Shown here in pieces: positions 16,216 to 23,107 of a stretch of DNA of 64,000 bases. The position numbers were made by a program, and so were the translations under genes. The notes below the pieces were generated by a model. That model was not told where the DNA came from, did not search any database, and worked only from the letters and a program-made list of their open reading frames with translations. Within the stretch, counting starts at the first letter, position 1, and the number at the start of each line of letters is the position of its first letter. This DNA is from Sphingomonas sp. (GTDB lineage Bacteria; Pseudomonadota; Alphaproteobacteria; Sphingomonadales; Sphingomonadaceae): positions 2,260,995 to 2,324,994 of the forward strand of contig JAHBZH010000001.1 of assembly GCA_019635535.1 (NCBI GenBank), in the 5' to 3' direction.

Positions 16216-16566
16216 CTACCCACGCAGCATCTCCAGCAGCCCGGCCCGGAGCGCGATCCCCGCCACCAGCAGCGCCAGCGCGATCCGCACCAGCCAACTC
16301 ACCACCGCCTCGCGCGCCGATCGCTTCGCGTCGCGCCAGGCCCGCAGCAATTCGCGCAGCTCGTCCATGTCGCGCCGCGCATTGTCGTCGGTCAGCCCGA
16401 TCGCGGCGAGCGCGCGCTGCGCGATCGGATTGCCGAGATAAGCCTCCCGCACCCGCGCCTCGTAGGAACGCGGCCAGGGCTCCCCGCTTACGCCGGCACC
16501 CCATCCGCCAAACAGAAAAGGCCGCCCGGCATCCCGGGCGGCCTTGCGGCCGAACCACCATTTCAT
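16216..16566 (-). pseudogene. Portal protein remnant fused in frame to DUF6127
   Basis: From ATG 16566 the first 52 or so residues (MKWWFGRKAARDAGRPFLFG, then YEARVREAYLGNPIAQRA) are the start of an HK97-family portal protein. The next residues (LAAIGLTDDNARRDMDELRE, then a membrane helix VRIALALLVAGIALRAGLLE) are a DUF6127 protein, which in sphingomonad GTAs follows the portal gene. The join is in frame and gives a 116-residue open product. The portal normally has about 400 residues, so almost all of it is gone. The fused product might still supply the DUF6127 part. Confidence 0.75.
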
Positions 16567-16691
16567 GCGTCTCTCCATGATCGCCGGCGCTTGCCGGAAT
16601 TTTCCCCCGCATCGCCGCCCCACCGGAACGACGCGCGGTCTAAATCGTTGAATCCGAACCCTTAACCCCCCGTAACGAGGAGCCTATCGTC

Positions 16692-17069
16692 ATGGCCTAC
16701 GACACCGTCGATCGCACCGTCGCGCGCAGCGAAACCACCGATCTCATCGCCTCCGACAAGGTCGAAGGCACCAATGTCTATAACCGCGACGGCGAGAAGC
16801 TCGGCTCGGTCAGGAACTTCATGGTCGGCAAGCGCAGCGGCCGCGTCGATTACGCGGTGATGAGCTTCGGCGGCCTGTTCGGCCTGGGCGAGCGTTACTA
16901 TCCGCTCCCCTGGGACACGCTCGATTACGACACCGACCGGGGCGGCTATGTCGTCGACATCGACAAGCAGCGCCTCGAAGGCGCGCCCTGGTACGAGCCC
17001 GGCAAGGAGCCGACCTACGACCGCGTCTACGGCGAGCGTGTGTACGGCTATTATGGCGTGCCTTTTTAA
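16692..17069 (+). CDS. PRC-barrel domain protein
   Basis: The 125-residue soluble protein has a PRC-barrel core: LIASDKVEGTNVYNRDGEKLGSV, then GRVDYAVMSFGGLFGLGERYYPLPWD and GGYVVDIDKQRLEGAPWY, with a tyrosine-rich tail. Such proteins often accompany stress or envelope functions, with no known enzyme activity. GAGGAG lies upstream of the ATG. It is plus-strand between two minus-strand GTA genes (TerL and the portal remnant), where it splits the head operon. Confidence 0.85.
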   Translation: MAYDTVDRTVARSETTDLIASDKVEGTNVYNRDGEKLGSVRNFMVGKRSGRVDYAVMSFGGLFGLGERYYPLPWDTLDYDTDRGGYVVDIDKQRLEGAPWYEPGKEPTYDRVYGERVYGYYGVPF

Positions 17070-17080
17070 GACGTGGCCGT

Positions 17081-17128
17081 CCCGACAATAGCGCCGCGGA
17101 CGCGAAGCGGCGCCGAAGCTATTGTCGG
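17081..17128. terminator. Long inverted repeat after the PRC-barrel gene
   Basis: Outer arms CCGACAATAGC (17082-17092) and GCTATTGTCGG (17118-17128) enclose inner arms GCGCCGC and GCGGCGC. The hairpin begins about 12 bp after the PRC-barrel stop. It lacks a strong T-run, so it is a possible factor-dependent or bidirectional terminator. Confidence 0.55.
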
Positions 17129-17182
17129 AGTCGGCCCGTCCGGCCGGCGGGTCGGGCGGTTAAACCCGCCCGAACCCGTTCG

Positions 17183-17210
17183 ACGTCACGGCACAATGGT
17201 GCCGTGACGT
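17183..17210. terminator. Perfect 12-bp hairpin downstream of terL
   Basis: ACGTCACGGCAC and its exact complement are separated by AATG, 9 bp beyond the terL stop (minus-strand reading). It is strong enough to be a transcription stop or an operator. No T-run follows, so the terminator label is tentative. Confidence 0.55.
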
Positions 17211-17219
17211 TCGGGCCGA

Positions 17220-18527
17220 TCACAACCCCCGCACCCTCGGCGCCCGCGCCTTGCCCAACAGCAACTCCGCCATCGCCCAGACCATCGCATCGGCCCGGTC
17301 CGGCGACCGCCCCGGCCCCTCATAACCCGCCACGGTCATCCCGCAGAGCTGGTCCTCCAGCTCGGGAAAACCGCCCGCGAACAACGCTTTGCCCGCCTCG
17401 AAGCGCAGCGCCACCGGCTCGGCCCGCAGTCCCTTGCCGAACCGCGCCGTCACCGGCCGCACCGGCAAGGCGCAATCCACGCCGCGGAGCATTGCCTCGA
17501 CCATCTCGCCGCCCTGATTGGTCTCGACCACCACCCGGTCCGCCTCCCACAGCTCGGCGGCGCGCACCACGGCCCGCGCCCAGCCCTCGGGGCTCAGTCC
17601 TTCGACGCTGCAATCGTCCAGAACATAGCCGATGCCGTCCGCGCCCAAAGCGCAGGCGACGATGCCGCAGCCGCCCCCGCCCGCCGGCGGATCGACCCCG
17701 ATCACCACCCGGCGCCGCGTCGCGGGGGCGGTGGCGCGCCTCTTCTCGATCAGCGCGCGCGTCCACAGCGCCCCGTCCGCCTCCTCGATCAGCTCCCCGT
17801 CCAGCTCCTGCCGGCCCAGCCGCGTGCCGCCGTACAGATCGGTCATCGCCGCCACGAAATCGTCCGGCAGGTACGCATTGTCCGCGGTGCGCCCGCCGGT
17901 CCCTGCCGTGTCGGGGCTCTCCTTCAGCGTGCGGATCAGGGCGATCGGCCGGGGCGTCGTCGTCACCAGCACCCGCGCCTCCTCGCCCAGCCTGAGGCCC
18001 AGCAACAGATTCGTCCAGGTCGCCTCGGGATAGGCCCATTTGGCCAGCTCGTCGCACCAGGCGATATGATGCTCCGGCCCGCGCAGCCCGTCGGGATTGG
18101 CGCCCGAATAGGCGAAGGCCCGTGCCCCGCTCGGAAATTCCAGCAGCCCGCGCGTCCGGTACCAGGGCAGTTCCTCATCGAACCGCGCGACCGCCTTCAG
18201 CCCGCTTTCGCCCCGGATCATCACCCGTTCGACCTCGTCGATCGTCGCGCCGACCAGGGCGATCCTCAGGTCCCCGTCGGCCCGCGCCAGCGCGCTCACC
18301 CATTCCGCGCCGGCCCGGGTCTTGCCGAAGCCGCGCCCGGCGAGCATCAGCCACACCCGCCAGCCGCCCTCGGGCGGCAGCTGGCCGTCATGGGCCAGGA
18401 TCTCCCACGCCTCGCCGAAGGCGCGCTTCTCCGGATCGGTCAGCCGCGCGGCGACCCAGGCCCGCTCTTCCGGCGCGCGCCGCGCGAGCGCGTGGATCGC
18501 GGCGCGCAGCGCCTCCGCTTCGCTCAC
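17220..18527 (-). CDS. Large terminase subunit (GTA gp2-like)
   Basis: The 435-residue DNA-packaging motor protein has a Walker A-type loop (LMLAGRGFGKTRAGAEWV), Walker B (HHIAWCDELAKW), the coupling motif VTTTPRP, and a C-terminal RNase H-like nuclease domain (RRVVIGVDPPAGG, then SPDRADAMVWAMAELL). GTG 18527 overlaps the small terminase stop as GTGA, which fixes the start. All catalytic segments are present. The enzyme therefore looks intact although the portal it needs for packaging is missing from this locus. Confidence 0.92.
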   Translation of the reverse strand: MSEAEALRAAIHALARRAPEERAWVAARLTDPEKRAFGEAWEILAHDGQLPPEGGWRVWLMLAGRGFGKTRAGAEWVSALARADGDLRIALVGATIDEVERVMIRGESGLKAVARFDEELPWYRTRGLLEFPSGARAFAYSGANPDGLRGPEHHIAWCDELAKWAYPEATWTNLLLGLRLGEEARVLVTTTPRPIALIRTLKESPDTAGTGGRTADNAYLPDDFVAAMTDLYGGTRLGRQELDGELIEEADGALWTRALIEKRRATAPATRRRVVIGVDPPAGGGGCGIVACALGADGIGYVLDDCSVEGLSPEGWARAVVRAAELWEADRVVVETNQGGEMVEAMLRGVDCALPVRPVTARFGKGLRAEPVALRFEAGKALFAGGFPELEDQLCGMTVAGYEGPGRSPDRADAMVWAMAELLLGKARAPRVRGL

Positions 18528-19063
18528 TTGCTTTGCCTCGCCAGCCGGCGGTCCAGCGCGTCGAGCAGGCGCAGGATCGCCGCGGTGAGCTCCGCCTTGC
18601 TCGCGCGGCGGAGCCGGGCGCCCCGGCGCGGCGCGCGGCCCGCCCGGCCCGGCCATGGCCGGCTGAGCACCTTGAGCGCCAGTTCGGGATCGAATGTCGC
18701 GATGTCTCCCGGCGGCGTTTCGCCGGGCTCGACCGGGGCCGTCCGCCCTCCCGTCGCGGCATAGCGCACGGCCATCTCCTCCAGCCGCAGCAAGGCGACC
18801 GCGTGCGCCTCGTCATACTGCCGGGCGAAATCGGGATCGCGGCGGCGCAGCTGATAGGCGGCGCCCTCGTACATGCCGGCGGCGCGGCAGGCCTCGCCGG
18901 CATTGGCGCTGGCCGCGTAATGATCGAGGAAGATTTCGCGCCGTTTGGCGCTCCACCCGTCCTTGCGCACCTTGCGCACCTGCCGCCCGGCCTTCCCGCC
19001 CGACACGAATGTCTCTTGTGCCTCTTGTGCGCCTTGTATCGCTTGCGCCCCGTCCCGATCCAT
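18524..19063 (-). CDS. Small terminase-like DNA-binding protein (GTA gp1 position)
   Basis: The 179-residue protein has a helix-turn-helix-like section (WSAKRREIFLDHYAASANAGEACRAAGM) and a C-terminal helical part (ASKAELTAAILRLLDALDRRL) that runs into terL by 4 bp. I take it as the small terminase of the cluster. ATG 19063 has a strong GGAGGAG site. An early Gln/Ala segment is encoded by CTTGTG-type repeats. It is the first gene of the cluster, and the transposon lies 90 bp upstream. Confidence 0.78.
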   Translation of the reverse strand: MDRDGAQAIQGAQEAQETFVSGGKAGRQVRKVRKDGWSAKRREIFLDHYAASANAGEACRAAGMYEGAAYQLRRRDPDFARQYDEAHAVALLRLEEMAVRYAATGGRTAPVEPGETPPGDIATFDPELALKVLSRPWPGRAGRAPRRGARLRRASKAELTAAILRLLDALDRRLARQSK

Positions 19064-19085
19064 CGCCCGCTCCTCCGGCCGAAAC

Positions 19086-19113
19086 GAAAACGGGCTCCCG
19101 AATTGGGAGCCCG
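19086..19113 (-). terminator. Intrinsic terminator between the transposon and the GTA cluster
   Basis: On the minus strand a perfect 9-bp stem (CGGGCTCCC, loop of 5, GGGAGCCCG) is followed by TTTTCG. It faces towards the small terminase gene 23 bp before its start, so it should block read-through into the GTA from upstream. It was probably the natural end of the higBA transcript before the transposon inserted. Confidence 0.75.
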
Positions 19114-19152
19114 TCGGCGAATCGGCACATGTGTCCAGCTTGTGCGTCTTGT

Positions 19153-19174
19153 GGCGAATGTGCACTTGACATAC
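19153..19174 (+). repeat. Left terminal inverted repeat of the IS1595 element
   Basis: Twenty-two bases beginning GGCGAATGTGCACTT, identical to the complement of 21961-21982 except for one G/A difference at the sixteenth position. Confidence 0.95.
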
Positions 19175-19201
19175 CATGCGAGAGCGGGGTAGTCAGAGGG
19201 C

Positions 19202-20128
19202 ATGACAAAGCTAACCGACCCTATTTTCACCAATGAGGATGCAGCCCGCGCTCACTTTGAGGCGATCCGCTGGCCCGATGGTCGCATCTGCCCGCATTGC
19301 GGATCGGTCGATAATTCACACCTCATGCAGGGTAAGAGCACTCGCCCCGGCCTCTATAAATGCCGCGACTGCCGTAAGCCGTTCACCGCCACCATCGGGA
19401 CGATCTATGAGCGGTCGCATATCCCTTTGCACAAGTGGTTGCTCGCCACCCATCTTATTGTGGCCAGCAAGAAGGGCATGAGCGCAAAGCAGTTAGAGCG
19501 GATGCTTGGTTTCGGTTCCTACCGGACCGCATGGTTCATGGCGCACCGTATCCGCGAAGCGATGAAGCCGACTGACAACAGCCCTATGGGCGGTGACGGC
19601 GGCGCCGTGGAAGCCGATGAAACCTACATTGGCCGCAAGAAGGGCAAGGATGCCGCCGTCGCTGGAAACGCTCACAAGATGGCGGTGCTGTCGCTGGTCG
19701 AGCGCAATACCGGCCAGGTTCGCTCCTTCACGATCGAGAACACCCGCGCCGATGAAATCCACCCGATCATCCTGTCCAACATCGCCCGCGAAGCCCGTCT
19801 AATGACGGATGAGGCCCGCATGTATTGGAAGATCGGCAAGGGCTTCGCCGCCCATGGTCGCACCCTTCACGGTCGCGGTGAATATGTTCGCGGCGACATT
19901 CATTCCAACACCGTCGAGGGCTTCTTCTCTATCTTCAAGCGCGGGATGCGCGGCATCTACCAGCATTGCGGTCAGCACTATTTGAGCCGGTATCTGACCG
20001 AGTTCGATTTCCGCTACTGCTACCGTGAAGCCAATGGCTTTAACGACGCTGATCGGGCCAAGGTCGCCATTCAGGGTGCGGTCGGTCGCCGCCTGACCTG
20101 CCAACAACCTCACCAGCGGGCGTCCTGA
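19202..20128 (+). CDS. IS1595-family transposase
   Basis: The 308-residue transposase has an N-terminal zinc ribbon (Cys30, Cys33, Cys54, Cys57) typical of the ISXO2-like group. The catalytic ISXO2 domain follows: first Asp in VEADETYIGRKK (Asp139), second Asp in LMTDEARMYWK (Asp203), and HSNTVEGFFSIFKRGMRGIYQH, which gives the Asn236, Glu239 and Lys246 positions of the family. The frame is complete with no stop or shift, so the enzyme may be active. It starts 28 bp inside the left inverted repeat. Confidence 0.95.
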   Translation: MTKLTDPIFTNEDAARAHFEAIRWPDGRICPHCGSVDNSHLMQGKSTRPGLYKCRDCRKPFTATIGTIYERSHIPLHKWLLATHLIVASKKGMSAKQLERMLGFGSYRTAWFMAHRIREAMKPTDNSPMGGDGGAVEADETYIGRKKGKDAAVAGNAHKMAVLSLVERNTGQVRSFTIENTRADEIHPIILSNIAREARLMTDEARMYWKIGKGFAAHGRTLHGRGEYVRGDIHSNTVEGFFSIFKRGMRGIYQHCGQHYLSRYLTEFDFRYCYREANGFNDADRAKVAIQGAVGRRLTCQQPHQRAS

Positions 20129-20172
20129 AACGGCCAAGCCGGGACGGAGGCCCCGTAATCAGCGGTGGCGCA

Positions 20173-20289
20173 CTAAGTCTTAGCTTTCGCCTTCTTGGGT
20201 TGTGGTGGGGTGGCAAGCATACGCTTGACCACTTCGTCACGACGGCGCGCTATTTCCACTTCCTCATGTTTTTTGTTCGCCTCGTTCAT
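20173..20289 (-). CDS. 38-residue passenger protein
   Basis: ATG 20289, with AAGGGATAAGG before it, starts a charged helical peptide (MNEANKKHEEVEIARRRDEV) ending PPQPKKAKAKT. It overlaps the end of the HNH gene by 26 bp in another frame, so it is translationally coupled. I recall short proteins with the RRRDE...TPPQPKK pattern beside IS1595-type elements in other proteobacteria, but none with a known function. It may be a partner or regulator of the HNH protein or of the transposase. Confidence 0.6.
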   Translation of the reverse strand: MNEANKKHEEVEIARRRDEVVKRMLATPPQPKKAKAKT

Positions 20290-21862
20290 CCTTATCCCTT
20301 TCACTATTGCACCGCGGATGGACCCACCGGCGATTGCCCTTACCAGACGAGCCGCCATCGGCACGTTTAACCGAATGATCTAAGGTCTTTCCGTTGCGAT
20401 GCAAAAGGCCACCGCAGAGTGCGCATCGCGGGACTGAAGCAAGATCGGCAAACGTCGCGGCGCTCTTGGCCTTACCTGTAAATTTGGCGCCAGCCTGTGC
20501 GCCTTCTCCTTCCTCAGCCTGCTCCCGTTCGTCCGACGCCAGATGCGGAAATTCATTCTGGAGCATATTCCAGGTTCTACCTGCAGCCCACTCCGGCCCT
20601 CTGCCTGAGTTCGCCTCCAACAGACCAAGCACCTTATTGAACAAGGCGAGCATTCTCTTACGGGTGCGCGCGCCGCTGCCGAGCTTGTGCGTAGCCGGTT
20701 TCACAATAACAGGGTGGGCTAGGAGTAGTGTCTCGAAGGCGCCTCTCTGCTTTCGGAAAACATCCAGCCTTCCCTCCTTTTCCAGATCATCCAACCACGC
20801 GATCATGTTGAGCAAGGCTGCTGGCTGGAAAGAGCCACCCGCCGTGTAGAAATACAAAGCGGGATGAAGACCTAATGACGATTTATGATTCGACAAGATT
20901 AAACGTAGCTTACGCAAAGTGATATGAAGATACTTGACGGTGTCTTCTCCGCTAATGTCGTCAGGCGGCGGCTTATCAGCCGTACTTGCACTTCTGCGCG
21001 TTGAATCCGGTACAGGGATATTATTGGTAAGTGCGACCAAGTCGAAGGCCAACCTCACTACACCCAAATTATATTCGGAACCGGCGAGCGGGACATCCAT
21101 AGTCTTGATCGGAGTTTCGAGGGGCGGGTGAAACAGCAAATCATAAATCTCAGCGCCGAGCTTCGGAACGCGTTCGCGCGCGGCGGCGTCCGTGAAATGC
21201 TGCCAATATGAATGGCCTCCGCCACCGCGGGTAATGGCCCTAGTGGTGACTGATAACGCAGCCCGAGGAGCACGAACAATTCGGACCTCTAGAGCGTCTA
21301 TTTCTGTGCCACCTCTGTTGATGCGGATAAACGCTTCGGCGACCTGCTGAGGCTCCCGATTTTCAATCCACTGCGCATCAAGTCCCTTCACCATAAAGGC
21401 GCTGTTCGTGGCCCGAAACTTCTCCCATGGCCCCACGCTGCCAGCCACCAACTCGCGCGTTTTGTCGTGCATGGCGCGCTGGTGGGAAGAGATTGTGCGG
21501 AAGTAGCTTTGAGACATAACGCCCGCCCCGTAGTCATCTCTCACCCATGCTACCAAAGCACTCAGTCGATGAGCACCATCCACTACAAAAATATGCGGTC
21601 CGTTCTGCCACAAGATCATCGAAGGGATGAGATCTTGCTCAGCAAAAGTTTGGATGAGAATTGCCACTTGCTGAGGTGACCAGTTAGCTGTTTCTCGCTG
21701 AAAGTCAGGCTTTCGCAGCATGTCATAAATTGCGCTGTCTGTCTGAAGGTCGCTAATACGGATGGCGTGTGTCTTGCCAGTCACGGTGCTGGCTGGGCTG
21801 AGAAGATCGGCACGCTGAATGAGTGCGTCGAGGTTCACTACATTGCGACTTGAGCTAGCCAT
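20264..21862 (-). CDS. DUF262/ParB-like plus HNH protein, transposon cargo
   Basis: The 532-residue protein begins with a DUF262-type domain: FQRETANWSPQQVAILIQTF, then VVDGAHRLSALVAW (DGAHR at 95-99, the nucleotide-binding signature) and FIRINRGGTEIDALEVRIVR. It ends with an HNH zinc-ribbon nuclease motif: CALCGG (480-485), LDHSVKRADGG and HPRCNSER. This is the GmrSD-like plan (nucleotide-sensing plus HNH nuclease) of type IV restriction systems. ATG 21862 has GAGGAG upstream; ATG 21943 in the same frame is less well supported. Its base composition is visibly more A/T-rich than its neighbours. Confidence 0.82.
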   Translation of the reverse strand: MASSSRNVVNLDALIQRADLLSPASTVTGKTHAIRISDLQTDSAIYDMLRKPDFQRETANWSPQQVAILIQTFAEQDLIPSMILWQNGPHIFVVDGAHRLSALVAWVRDDYGAGVMSQSYFRTISSHQRAMHDKTRELVAGSVGPWEKFRATNSAFMVKGLDAQWIENREPQQVAEAFIRINRGGTEIDALEVRIVRAPRAALSVTTRAITRGGGGHSYWQHFTDAAARERVPKLGAEIYDLLFHPPLETPIKTMDVPLAGSEYNLGVVRLAFDLVALTNNIPVPDSTRRSASTADKPPPDDISGEDTVKYLHITLRKLRLILSNHKSSLGLHPALYFYTAGGSFQPAALLNMIAWLDDLEKEGRLDVFRKQRGAFETLLLAHPVIVKPATHKLGSGARTRKRMLALFNKVLGLLEANSGRGPEWAAGRTWNMLQNEFPHLASDEREQAEEGEGAQAGAKFTGKAKSAATFADLASVPRCALCGGLLHRNGKTLDHSVKRADGGSSGKGNRRWVHPRCNSERDKDERGEQKT

Positions 21863-21960
21863 ATCATCCCACTCCTCTGTGGGATGCTGCGCACCAAGGG
21901 GAAGACTTGTAAAGTCCCGTTCCAGCGGTCCCATGGTTTTCACCTAGCAGGTCCGCTTGA

Positions 21961-21982
21961 GTATGTTAAGTGCACATTCGCC
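21961..21982 (-). repeat. Right terminal inverted repeat of the IS1595 element
   Basis: The complement of 19153-19174 with one difference. CGTCTTGT follows directly outside. Confidence 0.95.
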
Positions 21983-22059
21983 CGTCTTGTGCCATATCAG
22001 CGCATCGCTGTCAAGCTATTTTTACCGATTTGGTTATTATATTTTCACCCACCCTTGCC

Positions 22060-22086
22060 CGTTCGGGCTGAGCCTGTCGAAGCCCT
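22060..22086. repeat. REP-like GTTCGGGCTGAGC repeat, single arm
   Basis: CGTTCGGGCTGAGCCTGTCG and a few more bases (AAGCCCT) match the arms of the paired repeats at 35535-35618 and 45667-45755. Only one arm is present. It lies in the 3' region of the antitoxin gene. Confidence 0.8.
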
Positions 22087-22134
22087 GCCTTTCCCTTTTA
22101 CGCTCAAATCAACGTGCCTGCCGCGCCCTTCGCC

Positions 22135-22509
22135 TCAGGCCGCGTCCCGCCGCAGCTCATAATCCTTCACCAGTACCTGCTCGGGCACGTGCCACGCGGC
22201 GGCGATCTTGCGGATCATCGGCAGGGTCAGCGCGCGGCGGCGGCGCAATATTTCGGTCGCGCGCGATTGGCCGATCAGCGCCGCCAGGTCGGCGCGGTCA
22301 TAACCTTCGCTGGCCATCGCCGCCTCGATCGCCTCGACCGGATCGAGCTCCGCCGCCGGCCAGCGCCGGTCCTCATAGGCTTCCGCCAGCGTCGCCAGCA
22401 CATCCAGCCGGTCGCCCTCGGGCGTGCCTTCCGCCGCGCCCCACAAGGCGTCGATTTCGGCGAGCGCCGCGCGATGATCCTCGTCGGTGCGGATCGGTCT
22501 GATCTCCAT
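22135..22509 (-). CDS. HigA-type antitoxin with C-terminal helix-turn-helix
   Basis: The 124-residue protein has an acidic N-terminal region (EIRPIRTDEDHRAALAEIDALW) likely to wrap the toxin. It ends with an HTH (YDRADLAALIGQSRATEILRRRRALTLPMIRKIAAAWHV) that would bind the operators upstream of the toxin gene. ATG 22509 has GAGGAG 8 bp before it; GTG 22518 is possible. It follows the toxin by 12 bp, the toxin-first order of higBA. Confidence 0.85.
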   Translation of the reverse strand: MEIRPIRTDEDHRAALAEIDALWGAAEGTPEGDRLDVLATLAEAYEDRRWPAAELDPVEAIEAAMASEGYDRADLAALIGQSRATEILRRRRALTLPMIRKIAAAWHVPEQVLVKDYELRRDAA

Positions 22510-22521
22510 GACTGCCACTCC

Positions 22522-22824
22522 TCAAAACTCGCTCACCGTCAGTGCGTCGATGCGGTCATATTCGGCATGGGTGCCGATGAACTTCACGAACGCGATGCCG
22601 CGCCGGAAATCGAAGGCGGCGATCATCCGGTAATCGCCGCCCGCCACCTCGAACCGGACCCGCTCTCCGTTCAGCGCCTTCGCCTTGGAAAAGCTCGCCT
22701 GCACGTCGGCGGCATTGGCCCAGCTCGCCGCCTTCGTCACGCTCACCCAGTGCGCCAGCGACGCCCGGCTTTGCGGATGCCGCTCGGCGAACCGGACCAA
22801 TGTGCTCCGCGCGATCAGCCGCAT
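22522..22824 (-). CDS. HigB-type mRNA interferase toxin
   Basis: The 100-residue basic protein is of the RelE/HigB group: STLVRFAERHPQSRASLAHWVSV, then ADVQASFSKAKAL, GGDYRMIAAFDFRRGIAFVKFIGTHAEYDRID. The His/Asp-Tyr ending (FIGTHAEYDRI) matches active HigB2-like toxins that cut mRNA at the ribosome. It is the first gene of the pair and reads from the region with two palindromes. The sequence is intact. Confidence 0.87.
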   Translation of the reverse strand: MRLIARSTLVRFAERHPQSRASLAHWVSVTKAASWANAADVQASFSKAKALNGERVRFEVAGGDYRMIAAFDFRRGIAFVKFIGTHAEYDRIDALTVSEF

Positions 22825-22840
22825 CTATCGCCCTTATCAT

Positions 22841-22881
22841 TTCCCATATTGGGAAGCAACAGAATTTCCCGCAACGGGAAA
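22841..22881. promoter_or_regulatory. Two operator palindromes upstream of higBA
   Basis: TTCCCATATTGGGAA (22841-22855) and TTTCCCGCAACGGGAAA (22865-22881) share the form TTCCC-N5-GGGAA and have centres 25 bp apart. They lie 17 and 41 bp before the toxin start, where autorepression by the HTH antitoxin is expected. Confidence 0.75.
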
Positions 22882-22930
22882 TACCCGCCGCCCTATCCCC
22901 TTCCAATCCCCCTCCCTTCCAGAGAGGGTT

Positions 22931-23086
22931 AGGTTGTATCGACATTCAACCCATAGCTCCCTCTCCCTTGAGGGAGAGGGTAGGGTGAGGGTGTCGGGCG
23001 GTCGTGGCTATTCTCGGTCGCCGAACCTCCTCACCCCAGCCCTCTCCCCCTCGGGGAGAGAAAAGAGTTGAATGTCGATACAACCT
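22931..23086. repeat. MITE-like 156-bp palindromic element
   Basis: AGGTTGTATCGACATTCAAC (22931-22950) and its exact complement (23067-23086) bound a 116-bp middle. That middle is itself an imperfect palindrome of CCCTCTCCC and GGGAGAGGG blocks. No open frame fits inside. The layout is that of a miniature inverted-repeat element or a large REP structure. Flanks CCCTCCCTTCC and AGGGGTGGG link it to the other CCCTCC palindromes. Confidence 0.75.
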
Positions 23087-23107
23087 AGGGGTGGGTAAGG
23101 CGCGCCG

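Larger units (their letters stand above)
19145..21990. mobile_element. IS1595-family transposon with passenger genes, including target duplications
   Basis: The element proper is 19153-21982 (2830 bp). Its ends are inverted repeats of 22 bp with one mismatch, starting GGCGAATGTGCACTT (left 19153-19174, right 21961-21982). Immediately outside both ends is the same 8-bp word CGTCTTGT (19145-19152 and 21983-21990), the target duplication; 8 bp is the size known for IS1595-family elements. It holds a transposase on the plus strand and two minus-strand passenger genes. Both ends and both duplications are intact, so the insertion looks recent. Confidence 0.95.

Noticed and set aside
17081-17210. 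A small RNA gene between terL and the PRC-barrel gene
   Set aside because: The hairpins are strong but I see no promoter or T-run; terminator or operator function is simpler.
5630-19063. A complete prophage
   Set aside because: There is no integrase, repressor, lysis or replication gene and the gene order is that of a GTA; the head genes are missing.
20264-21943. Start of the HNH cargo gene at ATG 21943
   Set aside because: The ribosome site there is weak and the first 27 residues have no domain character; ATG 21862 has GAGGAG at the right distance.
22931-23086. CRISPR array
   Set aside because: There are only two copies of the 20-bp word and they are inverted, not direct, with no regular spacers.
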